64,000 nt of DNA from Gnetum montanum (Eukaryota; Streptophyta; Gnetopsida; Gnetales; Gnetaceae): assembly GCA_015680685.1 (NCBI GenBank), contig MNCI01035040.1:230381-294380 (forward strand), in the 5' to 3' direction. This document shows, in pieces, positions 1 through 11,057 of this stretch; the stretch's first letter is position 1, and the number at the start of each line of letters is the position of its first letter. The notes beneath the pieces were generated by a model. It had not been told where the DNA came from, searched no databases, and saw only the letters and a program-made list of their open reading frames with translations. The translations under genes were made by a program, and so were the position numbers.

Positions 1-10
1 CAACCCTTAT

Positions 11-1470
11 ATGATAGCCATCTTTAACATTCTTGGTAAGTCTAAATTTGCCAAGGAACCAATTTTGGTTAAGCTGTCTTCTTGTACTTGTAAAACTTCA
101 ACATCATCAAGTGCAAAGTCACATGTTGTCATACGGGTGTCATTGCCAATAACTCCAAGGAAACCATTTGTTATCAAGGTTCTTGCACCTTCTACAAATA
201 AGCCTATAATAAATAATGACCAAGATTCACCTCTTGTAGTTAATACTTCAATCTTGTCCCTATCAACTAACAAACAATTACCATTGAAACACTGAAAACC
301 ACCCATTGTCAAGCCTAAAACCACAAAAAATAATCAACAAAAGGTCTGGAAGGAAGTTGGTCAATTGAATCCCACATCAATATCAGCTATACCCATGAAC
401 TCAACCACCCAAACTACATCCACTAGTTAACCAAAAGAAATCCATAGATTAAATATGAGCAAGGGGTCCAAATAGTACATGTTGAAACATGAGATTAAAA
501 TTCTAGGAAATATGGAGGAATTTAAAGTTACCAAAGCTGAAAAATCACATGTCAATGAAAAGGAATTCCTCACAGTGATCAATCAAGTCAAACTCTTCCT
601 AAAACAAAAGAACACATTTTTAAGCCCCTATGACTTAATTATGACCTCCCCTACTCATAGAGAAGTGTTAGTTAAATGTTAACTTCTATCCCCATGAGCA
701 AAAGCATGCTTGCAAGTGAAGAGTTAATTCACTCTATCATTATGCCACCTATGCTCAAAGAAGACCAAAAATATACCACACTAACATTTTGTAATAATGA
801 GGTTAAAGCAGCCCTCAAGATAATGAAGTGTTGTGTGCTTCCCCTTTATCACTATACGTATTGGCCAGTATAAAGTTCACAATGTTCATGTTGATGATAG
901 AGCAGCAACAAATGTAATCTCCTTATCCATCATCAAATGCTTAGTCCTAGCAAAAAACATTCAAGAAACCTCTACTTCTACTTTGAAATCTTTCAATAGA
1001 TCACAGGTAGCAATAACGGCTTTGATTTTGTTGCCAAGGAGCAATTTTCCATATTTGCCGATTTTTTGGCAGTTGAAGAAATACCTAGATTCAACTTAAT
1101 TTTAGGATAGCCATGGTTAGCAAGATTATGAGTATTCTCTTTCCCTATCCACCAAGAAATCCATCTACTTTATGAGGGAGGTGAAATAGTAATCCATGGG
1201 GATAGCATGCATCCCTTATTAGTTAACAATGTCAATATTGAATAAGGATTATAGGTGGAGTTTCAAATGAAATTCCTGTTACCAATGATGAACCCAATTC
1301 TAGGAATGGACCTAGCAATACAATAATTAACAACATTGAAATACTAGATGAGACCTGGGAACAAATTCTGTTTAGCATTATGAGTAAAGGGAATGGGAAA
1401 TATCAAATCGTGCAAGAAAAGCTCTATGAACTCCTTGATCTATCAAAGATTAAGAGGCAACTTAGTAATT
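11..1470 (+). pseudogene. Tat-like gag/protease 3' fragment (copy 0)
   Basis: Broken plus-strand gag-protease remnant of a Ty3/gypsy element, cut by the window start. It aligns block by block with the better copy at 13.1-14.56 kb. The linker at 479-682 (with NQVKLFLKQKN) matches DQAKLFLKKKR there. The protease-like stretch near 873-950 (VHVDDRAATNVIS) matches VHVDDGMATDVIP. FNLILG followed by a stop and PW near 1085-1120 matches FNLILGRPW. The end near 1430-1470 (LLDLSKIKRQL) matches LDLSKIKQQ. The protease active-site Asp-Asp-Gly has become Asp-Asp-Arg, so it would be inactive. Several frames and stops interrupt it. Family assignment rests on the similarity to 11-14.5 kb and on the protease-like motif; not a functional gene. 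Confidence 0.7.
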
Positions 1471-1941
1471 GATACTTTACATCTTTGTATACTAATGATT
1501 TTTTGTTTACTTTTCTAATGTTAAATTATTTTTCTAGTTTTTTATTTCATTTACATATTTCCTTTAAAATTATGTTAACCTTTGATTTGCATTTATATTC
1601 CATTTATAATTTATATTTATTTTCCTATGTAAAACACATAAAACATAAAAATATAAACATATAAAAAAATAAAAAAGAAAAAAACAAAAAATTGTAGAAA
1701 GGGAGTGGTGCAAAATGTAGATAAAACAAAGTGAGCCAAAACATGCATTGAGGAGTCTAAATATTGGCCAAAATAAAACTATTAGAATATATATATATAG
1801 TCTCTGAAATAATAAATGTTAATAAAACAAATAAAATAGTAGGAGCCAACAACCATAATAAAATAAAGTTAAAAAGTATGAACTAGAAGCCATGATATAT
1901 CAAAAAGAAAATATTGCACATCATGTGCAAAAATAATCTAG
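1471..1941. other. AT-rich noncoding spacer
   Basis: Very AT-rich sequence with A-runs and a short (AT)n tract near 1787-1799. It follows the end of the gag-protease remnant. No reading frame, RNA gene or transposon terminus was recognised. Confidence 0.6.
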
Positions 1942-3750
1942 TCAAGCTATGGGAGGAGGAGGGATGTTGCCAGAGTTGCCATCATCACCATCACTACTAG
2001 GGACCTACAAACCAAATAAGTAAATACACAACCACCAGTTGCATTGGTAATCATGCATGTAGCCTAGAATTCAAACTAAATTTACAAACCTCAGTGGTAG
2101 AATTAAGAGCAATTTCATCTAGAGCGAATTGTGGGAGACTTGCCTTAAACCGATGTAGTAGCTCATTCTCACTCATATGGGTCCAATCAATACCACTAAA
2201 GTCTGCTCCCTTAAGAATCTTCTCCTATTCCACATTTGTGCGCTTTAGAACATTACTAGCAAAAGTGGTTGTAGCAGTCTCTCTAAATGCAGTCGTAATC
2301 TGAGGAGTTGGAGAGTCAACTACAACCAATGATTCTTTAAATAGCCTAAAAGCAGCATCAACCCTTATGCATCACATGAACATTTTGTATACACAGTACT
2401 CAATAGCCTTAGCTATCCATGACTTTTGATAATCATTCCTTTCTACCTTCTATAGCATCTTTTATGCCTTCTAGGTTTTATCCCATTGCCACACATAGGC
2501 ACAGTAGTGTCTCCACTCCTATGATTTATGTATCATGGCTTCTATTTTTATATCTTTTTCTAAGCAGTTCCTAGTCCTAATGACCCTATCTTGCATAGCT
2601 AACCAATATCAGATCCACTTGATTTCTTTTGTTTGCAAAAAATCCCCATTAGCCACATGAGGCTTCACAAACTCTTTGTGATCTTTGAGGCTCTAGTTCT
2701 TGTTGAAGAGCTTTTGAACTTGAGCCTCTAAAGCTATGAAATACTCTTGTGAGACCTCATTAGCTTGGTTTGCCTCCTAGAAGGATTTACGCATGATGTA
2801 GCACATTTTGTAGCTTCTTCATATAATTGCCTAGGTACATTTTGATGCTCGGGAGGCAAAACTAGCATCTCATCAAATTCAATGTCTCTTGTAGGATCCC
2901 ATTAAATTTTGAAAGCTACCACATGCATAAAAGATGGGTATAAGTCAAATAAAAACTATAAATAAAATTTAGAAAAAATGAAAAAATCAAAATGTTTCAT
3001 ACTAGCTCCTGGCTCTGTTTGTTGAAATTTGTTGATCATGTTATCCATGAATCCTTTCATAAAGTTTGCCTTATCAAGTACTTCTACCTAAGCCTTAGTT
3101 TGAAAAGTAGTCATTTTGAAAGTAGAAGGAATTTTAGTTCCTGCTCAATGTACTGTTGTTAGCCAAAAAATAAAGTAGAAAAAATGAAATAAAATAAACT
3201 ATAAAAATAAAAATACAAAAACCTCAACTGATATCATGAGACTAAGATACATGATTATTAGGTAGATCATGAGGATTATTCATAAGAGGATCATTGCTTG
3301 GGGATAGATCATCTATGAAGATGGAAGCTAGAGCATCATTCATCTCCTTGTTCACCCACTCCTCCTCCTCCTGATGCTACTATTCCACCTTTGCTACAGC
3401 CTTAGCTACTGCTTCATTTTGGTCATATGCACATGAAATCATAAAAAAATTATTAATTAGTAAACAATTTATTCAAAGAGAAATTAAAATGCAAGAAATT
3501 AAAAATACATATGCATATCTTATAACACTTGTTGTACATTCTTGACTTTGATTGCTAGCGTTGGTTGAGGCTTCTGTTGGCTTCAAGGTGGAATTTCCTC
3601 CTTAACTCTTAGGATGTTTTATTCTTTCCTTGGTAGCTCCTTCAACCTCTGCATGCAACTATTTATCCCTTTATGCTTGACCTCTTATCACCATTGGCTC
3701 CACCCCGATGCTATGCGAGGAAGATCCATGATGACCATTGACATTAGTTG
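1942..3750 (-). pseudogene. Intron-bearing pseudogene of unknown function
   Basis: On the minus strand a spliced gene can be read with matching intron phases. A first exon lies about 3735-3555 (limits uncertain), then exons from about 3440 to 3229, 3152-3003, 2915-2090 and 2004-1942. Donors are GT at 3228, 3002 and 2089. Acceptors are AG just before 3152, 2915 and 2004. The last intron joins in frame to a Gly/Pro-rich tail ending NIPPPPIA and a TGA at 1944-1942. Exon 4 reads like a real protein (DPTRDIEFDEMLVLPPEHQN, then EANQANEVSQEYFIALEAQV) but has about ten in-frame TAG/TGA/TAA codons and one frameshift near 2817. The acceptor of the second exon is not clear. I do not recognise the family. 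It could be a decayed host gene, or an antisense gene of the kind some Tat-lineage elements carry. Confidence 0.5.
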
Positions 3751-4056
3751 TGGTTACAAATAGAGATTTACCAACATCATCTATATATGAGCCTTGGGTA
3801 TGAATGGAATTAGTAAAATGGTTTACCTAAGGCTAGAAGAACTAGGATAGATCATGTTCCACTCATTTTCTGTTAAACTTTACAACCGTGAACTCTACAA
3901 ACCTCCTTAAGTACATAATGAAAAATGTGAAATGTACATGGTATACAGAGGTACTTTTCTTATGGATCTTTTAAATTTCACTTTGAAGCCCCAAAACCAA
4001 AATTAAAGTCCAATCAAAATTAGTCTCATTCATTATTAACTTTCACATCATCAAAG

Positions 4057-6430
4057 TGTTGGCAACTATTTGGGACCACCAATATTATGGTGGCCTTTGG
4101 GTCTCATGACCAAGGGGGGGTCACGGGATCGAAGGTGCTCTTCAAATAAGGTTTAGGTGCTTGTTGGTCTCTGGCAACACCAAGGCCCAGATACCTCCAA
4201 ATAGACTTAGTAGTTATGAAATGAACAAATTGTGAGTATGTGTTTGCCATTGTAAATGTTGAAATGGTTGGGTTGTGCAAGAAACTATAACTAGCTTTCA
4301 TAAAAGAAATTCTGCAATCTTTGTCAAATACTATTAGTTGTTGAAAATTTCTATTTTGTCCAATCACTTAGTCTATATAGTTCCTATAGTACGTTACTTG
4401 TAACAAATAAAATTTTCCAAAAGCATTTGAGCAAAATTCTACCAATCTACTCCTAATTTCCCCTAGAGAGAAAGTTCCACAAGAAAACTAGAAATAGAGT
4501 AAGATTCAATGGACTAAGAAAGGGAAAGAAAAGCAAGTAGATTTGTGTGAAATCTAAAATATTTTAGCAAGATAAAGTGATACAAGTAAAAACTTTACCA
4601 TAAATCTATTCCAATTCAATCTAACTACAAATTGTCCAAACCCTTTGAGCCCAATAAGAAATTTCATAAAGACAATCTTATTATACTACCAAAAATTGCT
4701 ACATAAACAAAAAAATATGAGTCTCTATTTTGGCTAGTTAATAGTTGCCAAAGATTGCATTTAACAAAGCCTTTAGAAAAAGTTGACAATTTTAGGATTG
4801 AAATAATAAGGCAATAAACTTTAAAAATAAAGAAACTATTTTGGTCCCATCAAAGTATCAAAGATTTTCCTAGATTCTCTATGCTCAAAACATGTAATTT
4901 CATTAAGACATTACTATTAAATTGCTACTTAGGCTTTTAACAACATAAGCTCTTCTATGGTAAATCTTAATAGTAGTGTAATATTGCATAAAATTAGAGC
5001 TATAAAAGTAATCAAGAAGAAATCAAAAAAATTAAATGCCAAGCACAATATTATCTAAACTAAGCAACTAAACAAAATGGGAAGAAATGAACTCATGGGA
5101 TTAAAACAAAGTAGCTGAATTGATAGATTAGCAAGCCGTCTTACAAGCTTCAATATCTTCTTCCTGAGCTTCCACCATCCCCTTTTTGAATTCTTCTCTT
5201 AAAGCCTTTTTATAGTGGCTTTAGGGTAGTTATAATCATCATGGGAGGTTAAGTTTAGTCACAATCATTATGGCTGTTGGTTATAACCACCATAGATTTA
5301 AATGCTACAGCTAACAAGTGTTTGGTAGTTACAACCACTAGGGAGATTTAAAAGCTATATTGACAAGTGTCCCATCTGGTTGCCAAGTGCCCTATTTGAT
5401 TGACATGTGCCCTATTTGGTGGTTATAAACAAAATGGTAGTTGAAAACTACCATAATTGACAAGTGTTCATTCCATATGGAACTTTGAACAAGTGTTACA
5501 TAAATTCCTTTCATTTTTGGAAAAGAATACATTTTTTAACTAAAGAAAGCATACCAAGTAAATGCATAATTTAGATGCTCGTGTGGCATGACATAGTACT
5601 AAATAAAAGCTTTCACATTTTTTTTGGAAGAGGATATGGATTTCTTGCACTATTCTCTATTTCAATTTCTCCAATATATAATGTATCCTTAGGTACTTCA
5701 ACTACCTGATCATGGCAAGTACATCAACATAAAATCATTGACTAGATATTATTCATTGTGGGTCATAAATATAGTTGGGTTTTTACTTCCATGTATTACT
5801 TCATCAACCTTTTTAGTTTCAAAATGTAGAACAGGTATCCTTCTTTGCCATCATCATAACTATTGTAATTGCCTCCCAACTAGTGTTTGTTTTTTTTTGC
5901 ATTTTATTTTTCCACCATACTCATCACTCCATGTGCATGAGGTCGATGATAACATAGCTGTTGGTATTCTACAGAGAAAACATTGTGATGATGCATGGTA
6001 CATGCATGATGCTGAGCTTCCATGCCACCACATTGTCGAAGCTGCTTCATTCGCTGCGTCTGCTGCTTAGGTATCCACTGTTGCCATGATGTGTGTGCAA
6101 ACTGCAATTATGAATCCTGTGCTCACAAAGCAGTGCCAACAACCATCATATTTACATTTGAAATCCTCTTTGATTACCTTTGCTGAAATCCTTGTGCCGT
6201 CTATGTTGTGTCGTCCATGTTCATGCCATCCTTGCCTAGTGCCACTTGCCTCTTATGTCTATGATTTTGGCTTATTGTTGCTACTACTAGATGTCGTGGA
6301 GTCTTCTACTATCCCATGGTTCCAAGTTCCACTAACTATTGTTGACAATTTTGCATGTGACCATGGCACTTGTGCAGGAAATGCTTTGAGATGAGAACCT
6401 TCATCTTGGTGTTGGGTTGTTGCGAATGAC
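4057..6430. repeat. Long direct repeat, copy 1 (candidate LTR)
   Basis: Begins TGTTGGCAAC and is repeated in the same orientation at 36409. Strong similarity runs over 4057-4552 and 4893-5330; copy 2 lacks about 330 bp between these blocks. A further similar block lies at about 6355-6405 versus 38028-38076. Read on plus, there is a TATATA box near 4373 and AATAAA about 35 bp on. Read on minus, TATAAAAAGGC lies near 5215. Copy 2 begins 677 bp after the end of a Tat-like pol, as a 3' LTR would, so the pair may be the LTRs of the element holding the gag at 11 kb. No primer-binding site or matching target duplication was found, so the LTR call and its right end are unproven. Confidence 0.5.
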
Positions 6431-6599
6431 ACAAATACACCATGAAGACGTTCCTGCACTTAATGCTAATAGTGATCCATCTTCTGTCTCGACAATGGAA
6501 TTGGAGGAGTTTAGTATGCATAGAAGTGTATTAAACAGAGACATTATTGCTATAAGTTTTTTCTATGCAATGAACCACTCACTTTCCTTCCATTGAGTC

Positions 6600-8870
6600 C
6601 AAATGTTTTAAGTTCCAATAGTTATAATCAATGTCATAACTAGGTGACCGCAATAGATGATTTAACTTTCGTGGCTGACACATAATATCATCCAAAAGGA
6701 GTAGCTCATAACAACATGTTTACACATTGGAAAAAGTTTCTATTACACATTCCAAGCTGTAATTATTTTGCATAATGTGGTTGCGGTTCTTCCTATAACC
6801 TGATAAATAGATGCATTCAAGTCTAGGATGTTCCTTATGTGTTGTTAACGTGATAAAATTTTCCTTGGTAGATGGTAAATTTTTAGTGGAAACATGGCAA
6901 TCAGGGATCACCAATACTGTCAACTCTTGTAAGTTGGTAATTGTATAGGGTAGATCTTGGAATTTTGGCAATGGCCCTAAAGCATTTCTAGTGAGGGAGG
7001 TAGCACTTGTAGCTTCAAACAGCCATAGACATAGAGTCTTACTAGCTTTGAAATGTTTCCTATGGATGTAGGAAGCCCTTGCAAAGTCCAACACTTGTTC
7101 AAGAACAAATATTTGAGAGTTGATAATCTACCTATAGACTCTGGCAACTTTCACAAATTCAACTATTGCATGAGATGTAATTCAGTTAAAATTGTCAAAC
7201 TTTCCATGAATTGTCACAAGTGGATGAAACCAATGTTTTCTAGCTCAAGGGCATCCAAGCTATAGAATTCCATAATGATCATACATGGTCAAACATTGGT
7301 TCTTCCTGCTAATCTATCCACCAATCAATCTCTCATTTTCCACCTTTGGCATTTCCATGTATAGAGATTGGACCTTTAGGATCATGCATAATAATCTTAT
7401 GACAAATATTGCAAGCCAATTCCATTTATTATTTTTTTACCATTGCCTTTTTAGGTAAATAATCTAATTTTTGGTTTGCCACTGTACTATCTTCCAATCT
7501 CCAATAAGAAAATAATTTGGCAATTTAATTTTCATCTTAACAAGGTCTTAGCTTTATTTTATAAATTCTGATCCATGAAATGGCCAAAATGTGACAACAC
7601 CAAGCTTGTTGTAGTCCCATGATCTTCTTCTTCGACAAGAAGATAGGAAAAAAACTCAAACAAAACAAAGGATACAACTCATTGACATCCTCAATTTAAC
7701 ACTTTTCCAATGAAAATGTCACACTAGGAGGGAAGTTTAACCAAGTCTTCAAGATCCCTTTGTGGATAGAATCTTTTCCTCATTTCTTTGTCATCTTGGC
7801 TCCTTCGTAAGGGATCCAAAACAAGTTGTGGAACAAGTCCTCATTAATGCTCAATACAACTAGCAATCCATGAACATGCATACAAAATTCAATAGCATCC
7901 TTGTTAAAAAAGTCAATTAGATTTAACATATACACAAGTGAAGTAGTGGAGCTGGGAAACATGAACAAATCGAACAAGCCTGTGTTTGATATCCTCTCCT
8001 GAACATCTACCAAGGCTCTATTTCCTAATCACTCTTATGCCTTGTTCACCTTACCCAATTTGAGAAGAATATTTTCTTCAGTTTGGCTAGAACTCACTAC
8101 AATGATGATAGATTTCTTCACAAAATCTATTTGGAAAAAACTTTGTTAGCCTATGGAAATAAAATGTTGCCAAAATAAAACATAAAAATCATACATATAA
8201 AGTAAATAAATAAATATTGATACCATACACTCACTTTATTTAGTTGGAAATGCAAAAGCTCTTTGTTGGATTAGAACACTCACACCATAGTTAGGGAGAT
8301 CCCAAAACTCATGGATGCATTTAAAAACTACCCACATTTGATGCACTAATGAATAGTGCATCTTATATCTTGTAGCCTTTGCATCAAGTTGATTGAGCAC
8401 TTGTATCCTAATGTTGTCCCCTTGAGCGATTTCCTTTAAAGCTGTGTGAACTAGAAGCAGAGTCTAATCATTTTCTACTAGTCCTCCTATTTGAATATGA
8501 AACCTATAGGTGGACATAGAAACCAGTCACATACATGATCACAAGATTATACCCAAATATATCAACTTATGTCCAACTTACCCTTCTAGCATCTAGATGT
8601 TGCCTGGAGGATTCTGAAACAAAGTAACTGGCCTACGACCCAATAGCAAAGTGTTATAAGAACTAAACTGAGAGTATTTCAACTAGTTCCATATGCAAGA
8701 TAATTGGCAGATTCCCATTGAATATGTAGTGCCATGATGCTCTAACTCCATACGAGCTTTAAGATCATCTAAAATATATTCTAGAATATAATTTGAGGAT
8801 CTTGATAGAATTGTCTCCATAATTATAGTAGAGACATCAACCACTAAGTGTGACCACTGAAACATTACCA
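6600..8870 (-). pseudogene. LRR / NBS-LRR-like resistance gene relic
   Basis: The minus strand between about 7260 and 6720 reads as plant leucine-rich repeats: KLPESIGRLSTLKYLFLN, LQGLPTSIGNISKLVRLY and CLKLQVLPPSLEML, with the L-P-x-S-I-G / L-x-x-L spacing seen in NBS-LRR disease-resistance proteins. Frameshifts and stops follow, then ITNLQELTVLVIPDC. Upstream on the same strand (8010-7780 and around) there is protein-like text (LVDVQERISNTGLFDLFMF) that could be a degraded NB-ARC or post-NB region, but I cannot see a P-loop or kinase-2 motif. It lies between the candidate LTR and the Tat-like gag, antisense to both. This could be a captured gene fragment or the old insertion target. The LRR reading is fairly safe; the NBS part is a guess. 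Confidence 0.5.
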
Positions 8871-9100
8871 AAATTCATATTGCAAATCCCATTTTCTAGC
8901 TTCGCACAAATTTTTATTGTAAATGTAAGATATGTGGTCCATGAGCTACAATCTTGCATACTTCAACTTTTTAGGGTTTAAAAGAAGCATCAAAAGTTGT
9001 TATTACTTTGATTCCCAAGTAAAAATAGGTATCCCATGTCAATATTTGGGCTTGGGAAGGCTAAAAACACCTTTAGAATGGCTAAAATTGGTATTTCCAT
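8871..9100. other. Noncoding spacer
   Basis: Between the LRR relic and the ACTACG-rich repeats. Contains short reading frames without recognisable content. Confidence 0.4.
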
Positions 9101-9109
9101 GGGTTTTGC

Positions 9110-9720
9110 AGGGGTATGCCCCAACTACGCTAGAGCCATTTTTAGTAGACATAGTAGCTAGAGTAGTCACAATAGCTAGCATAGTCACCACCAAGACCCA
9201 ATAGAAGTGCAACGTTGGGATTGTTGAAATTTTCATTTTTCCAAAAATAGCCAACATAGTCACCCAAGTCAACAACGACTAGCATAGACAACATGCTTCA
9301 CCAAGCATGGCACTTTCCAATAGATTCCACCATTTCCACGGTTTCCAACTTTTTGGAGATTTTCCATCACTTTTGTCATTTTTCATCAACCTTAGTGTAG
9401 TTCATCAATGGCAACGTAGTAGGAATGGTGTCAACGTAGTCATAAAAGTCCATTTGCTATTTATAGTACACGGATAGGTTTTGTGGGTGTAGCTCATTTT
9501 GGACTTACTATAAATGGCAACTACGCTAAAAGTATATGACCATTGACTAAGGCCAATGTAGTAAGGGTAGTATTAGCATAGTCACAAAAGTTCATTTACT
9601 ATTTATAGTAAATGGATGGGTGTGGCCATAGTCTATACCAGACTTACTAAAAATAGTAACTACGCTGGGAGAAGATGACCGTTGCAACCTACATGTTGAC
9701 ACCAATTTATCAGTAATCAT
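9110..9720. repeat. ACTACG/CGTAGT repeats with a 142-bp tandem duplication
   Basis: Several copies of ACTACGCT and its reverse complement AGCGTAGT (and the decayed ATAGTC, TGTAGT forms) are scattered here. Two consecutive units start at about 9430 and 9572. Each runs from AACGTAGTC or AGCATAGTC through GCTATTTATAGTA to a second, inverted half with ACTATAAATGGC and AACTACGCT. Each unit can therefore fold back on itself. The motif is the same as in the hairpin array at 15.9-17.9 kb, on the other side of gag. Confidence 0.65.
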
Positions 9721-11057
9721 GGCAATCATGTCAGATCCAAAAATAGCAACCCTATCCTATAAATACCTAATGTTAACACCATTTTAAGGGTCCCAACATC
9801 CTAGTGGTTCCAACACTTTTGCATTCCCAGCATTTTTTTGACAGTTCCAACACTTTGGCATTTTTAACAAACTTTTGGCAATCATAGCATTTTCCATTTT
9901 TCAACCATCAAAGCCAATTACAACCCTTGCAACCTTGCTGATACTTTTGGCAACAGAAATTGGTACTACGTTGGGCATAGAGACTCCCATGTAGTAGCCA
10001 TTGCACCAAAAGTATAATCCCATTTTTGTAACCCCATTACAGACCTTGGTGAAAACTAACAAAAAGTTGCCAAAAGCCAGAGTTGGAAAGAAATCAAATC
10101 ATGGAGTTGCAGTAGGCCACAGTTTACCTTCTCCAACGAACTTTGAGATTCTGCAAGCTACTTGTGCTTTTGGTACAAAACCTATACTTTGTGAACCTTA
10201 TATGCTTTATTTTTTATAAAATTTTTTATTAATGTTATGCAAGTTTTAGTTTACTTTTCTATTTTTGCACTTGTTTTCATTTTGGATCTACAACTATTTT
10301 TGTTTCCATTTCTAAAGCCATTTACATTTTTGTTTGGCCATTTTGTTTATGTTTATGTTTTCGGCTTTATCTTCATTTTTTATTTTGTCTACAATTACGT
10401 TTACATTTTCACAACCATTTCCATTTATGTTCTATAAGTCCTTGGGTGATTGACAAGATCTTCTTGGGTTCTGTGAGTCCTATTTTCTAGAGGCCCTTGG
10501 GATTCAGGGTTAAAAACATTTCAATGCTTGGATCTTTCGATTTTTCCATTCTAGCAATTGAGATTTCTAGCTTCAATAGTTTTTTGGTGTTAGAAGAAGG
10601 GCCTTTGCCTGACCTCTTGGTCATAAACCAATTTTTAGCTATTTCTATCCTTCCACAATTCAATAATACCAACATTGATTATTAAACCTTCTTCCATAAG
10701 CCTTGGTGTGATAGTAGAAATAGAGTTGGGTTTTGCTATAGATTTCCCATCTACTGCAAATTTCTCATCCACTACAACACCCATTCCATTCAATGCCATT
10801 CTGTTGAATAGCATTATATTCAATGCCATTTTGTTGAATGCCATTCTGTCCAACACTGTTCCTACTATGACACCTGTTTCTATCCAATAGGGAAACCATT
10901 TTTCCTTTTTCCCATTTTCACTGCTTAGTAACCATTTTTCACTGCCTTTTCATTTTTGGCCAACTATGTTAGTAGGTTATCCTACTTATCATGTTTTTAC
11001 TAAAAATAGTAAAAAAGCTAAAACTACATTTTCAACTTGTCACGCAACTAGTCGACC
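9721..11057 (+). other. Leader region before Tat-like gag
   Basis: Noncoding, with a T-rich stretch at 10200-10440. A short tandem repeat occurs at about 10786-10866, where CCATTCTGTTGAATAGCATT and CCATTTTGTTGAATG type units recur three times. No gene recognised. Confidence 0.5.

Noticed and set aside
4104-4367. 87-codon minus-strand frame in the 4057 repeat
   Set aside because: The equivalent stretch in copy 2 (36.4-36.7 kb) has many stops and no shared protein-level conservation, so it is probably chance.
5738-6394. Frames of 102-110 codons on plus
   Set aside because: Low-complexity composition, overlapping frames on both strands, no recognisable domain.
10237-10437. Phe-rich 66-codon frame that looks like a membrane protein
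   Set aside because: Product of a T-rich noncoding stretch.
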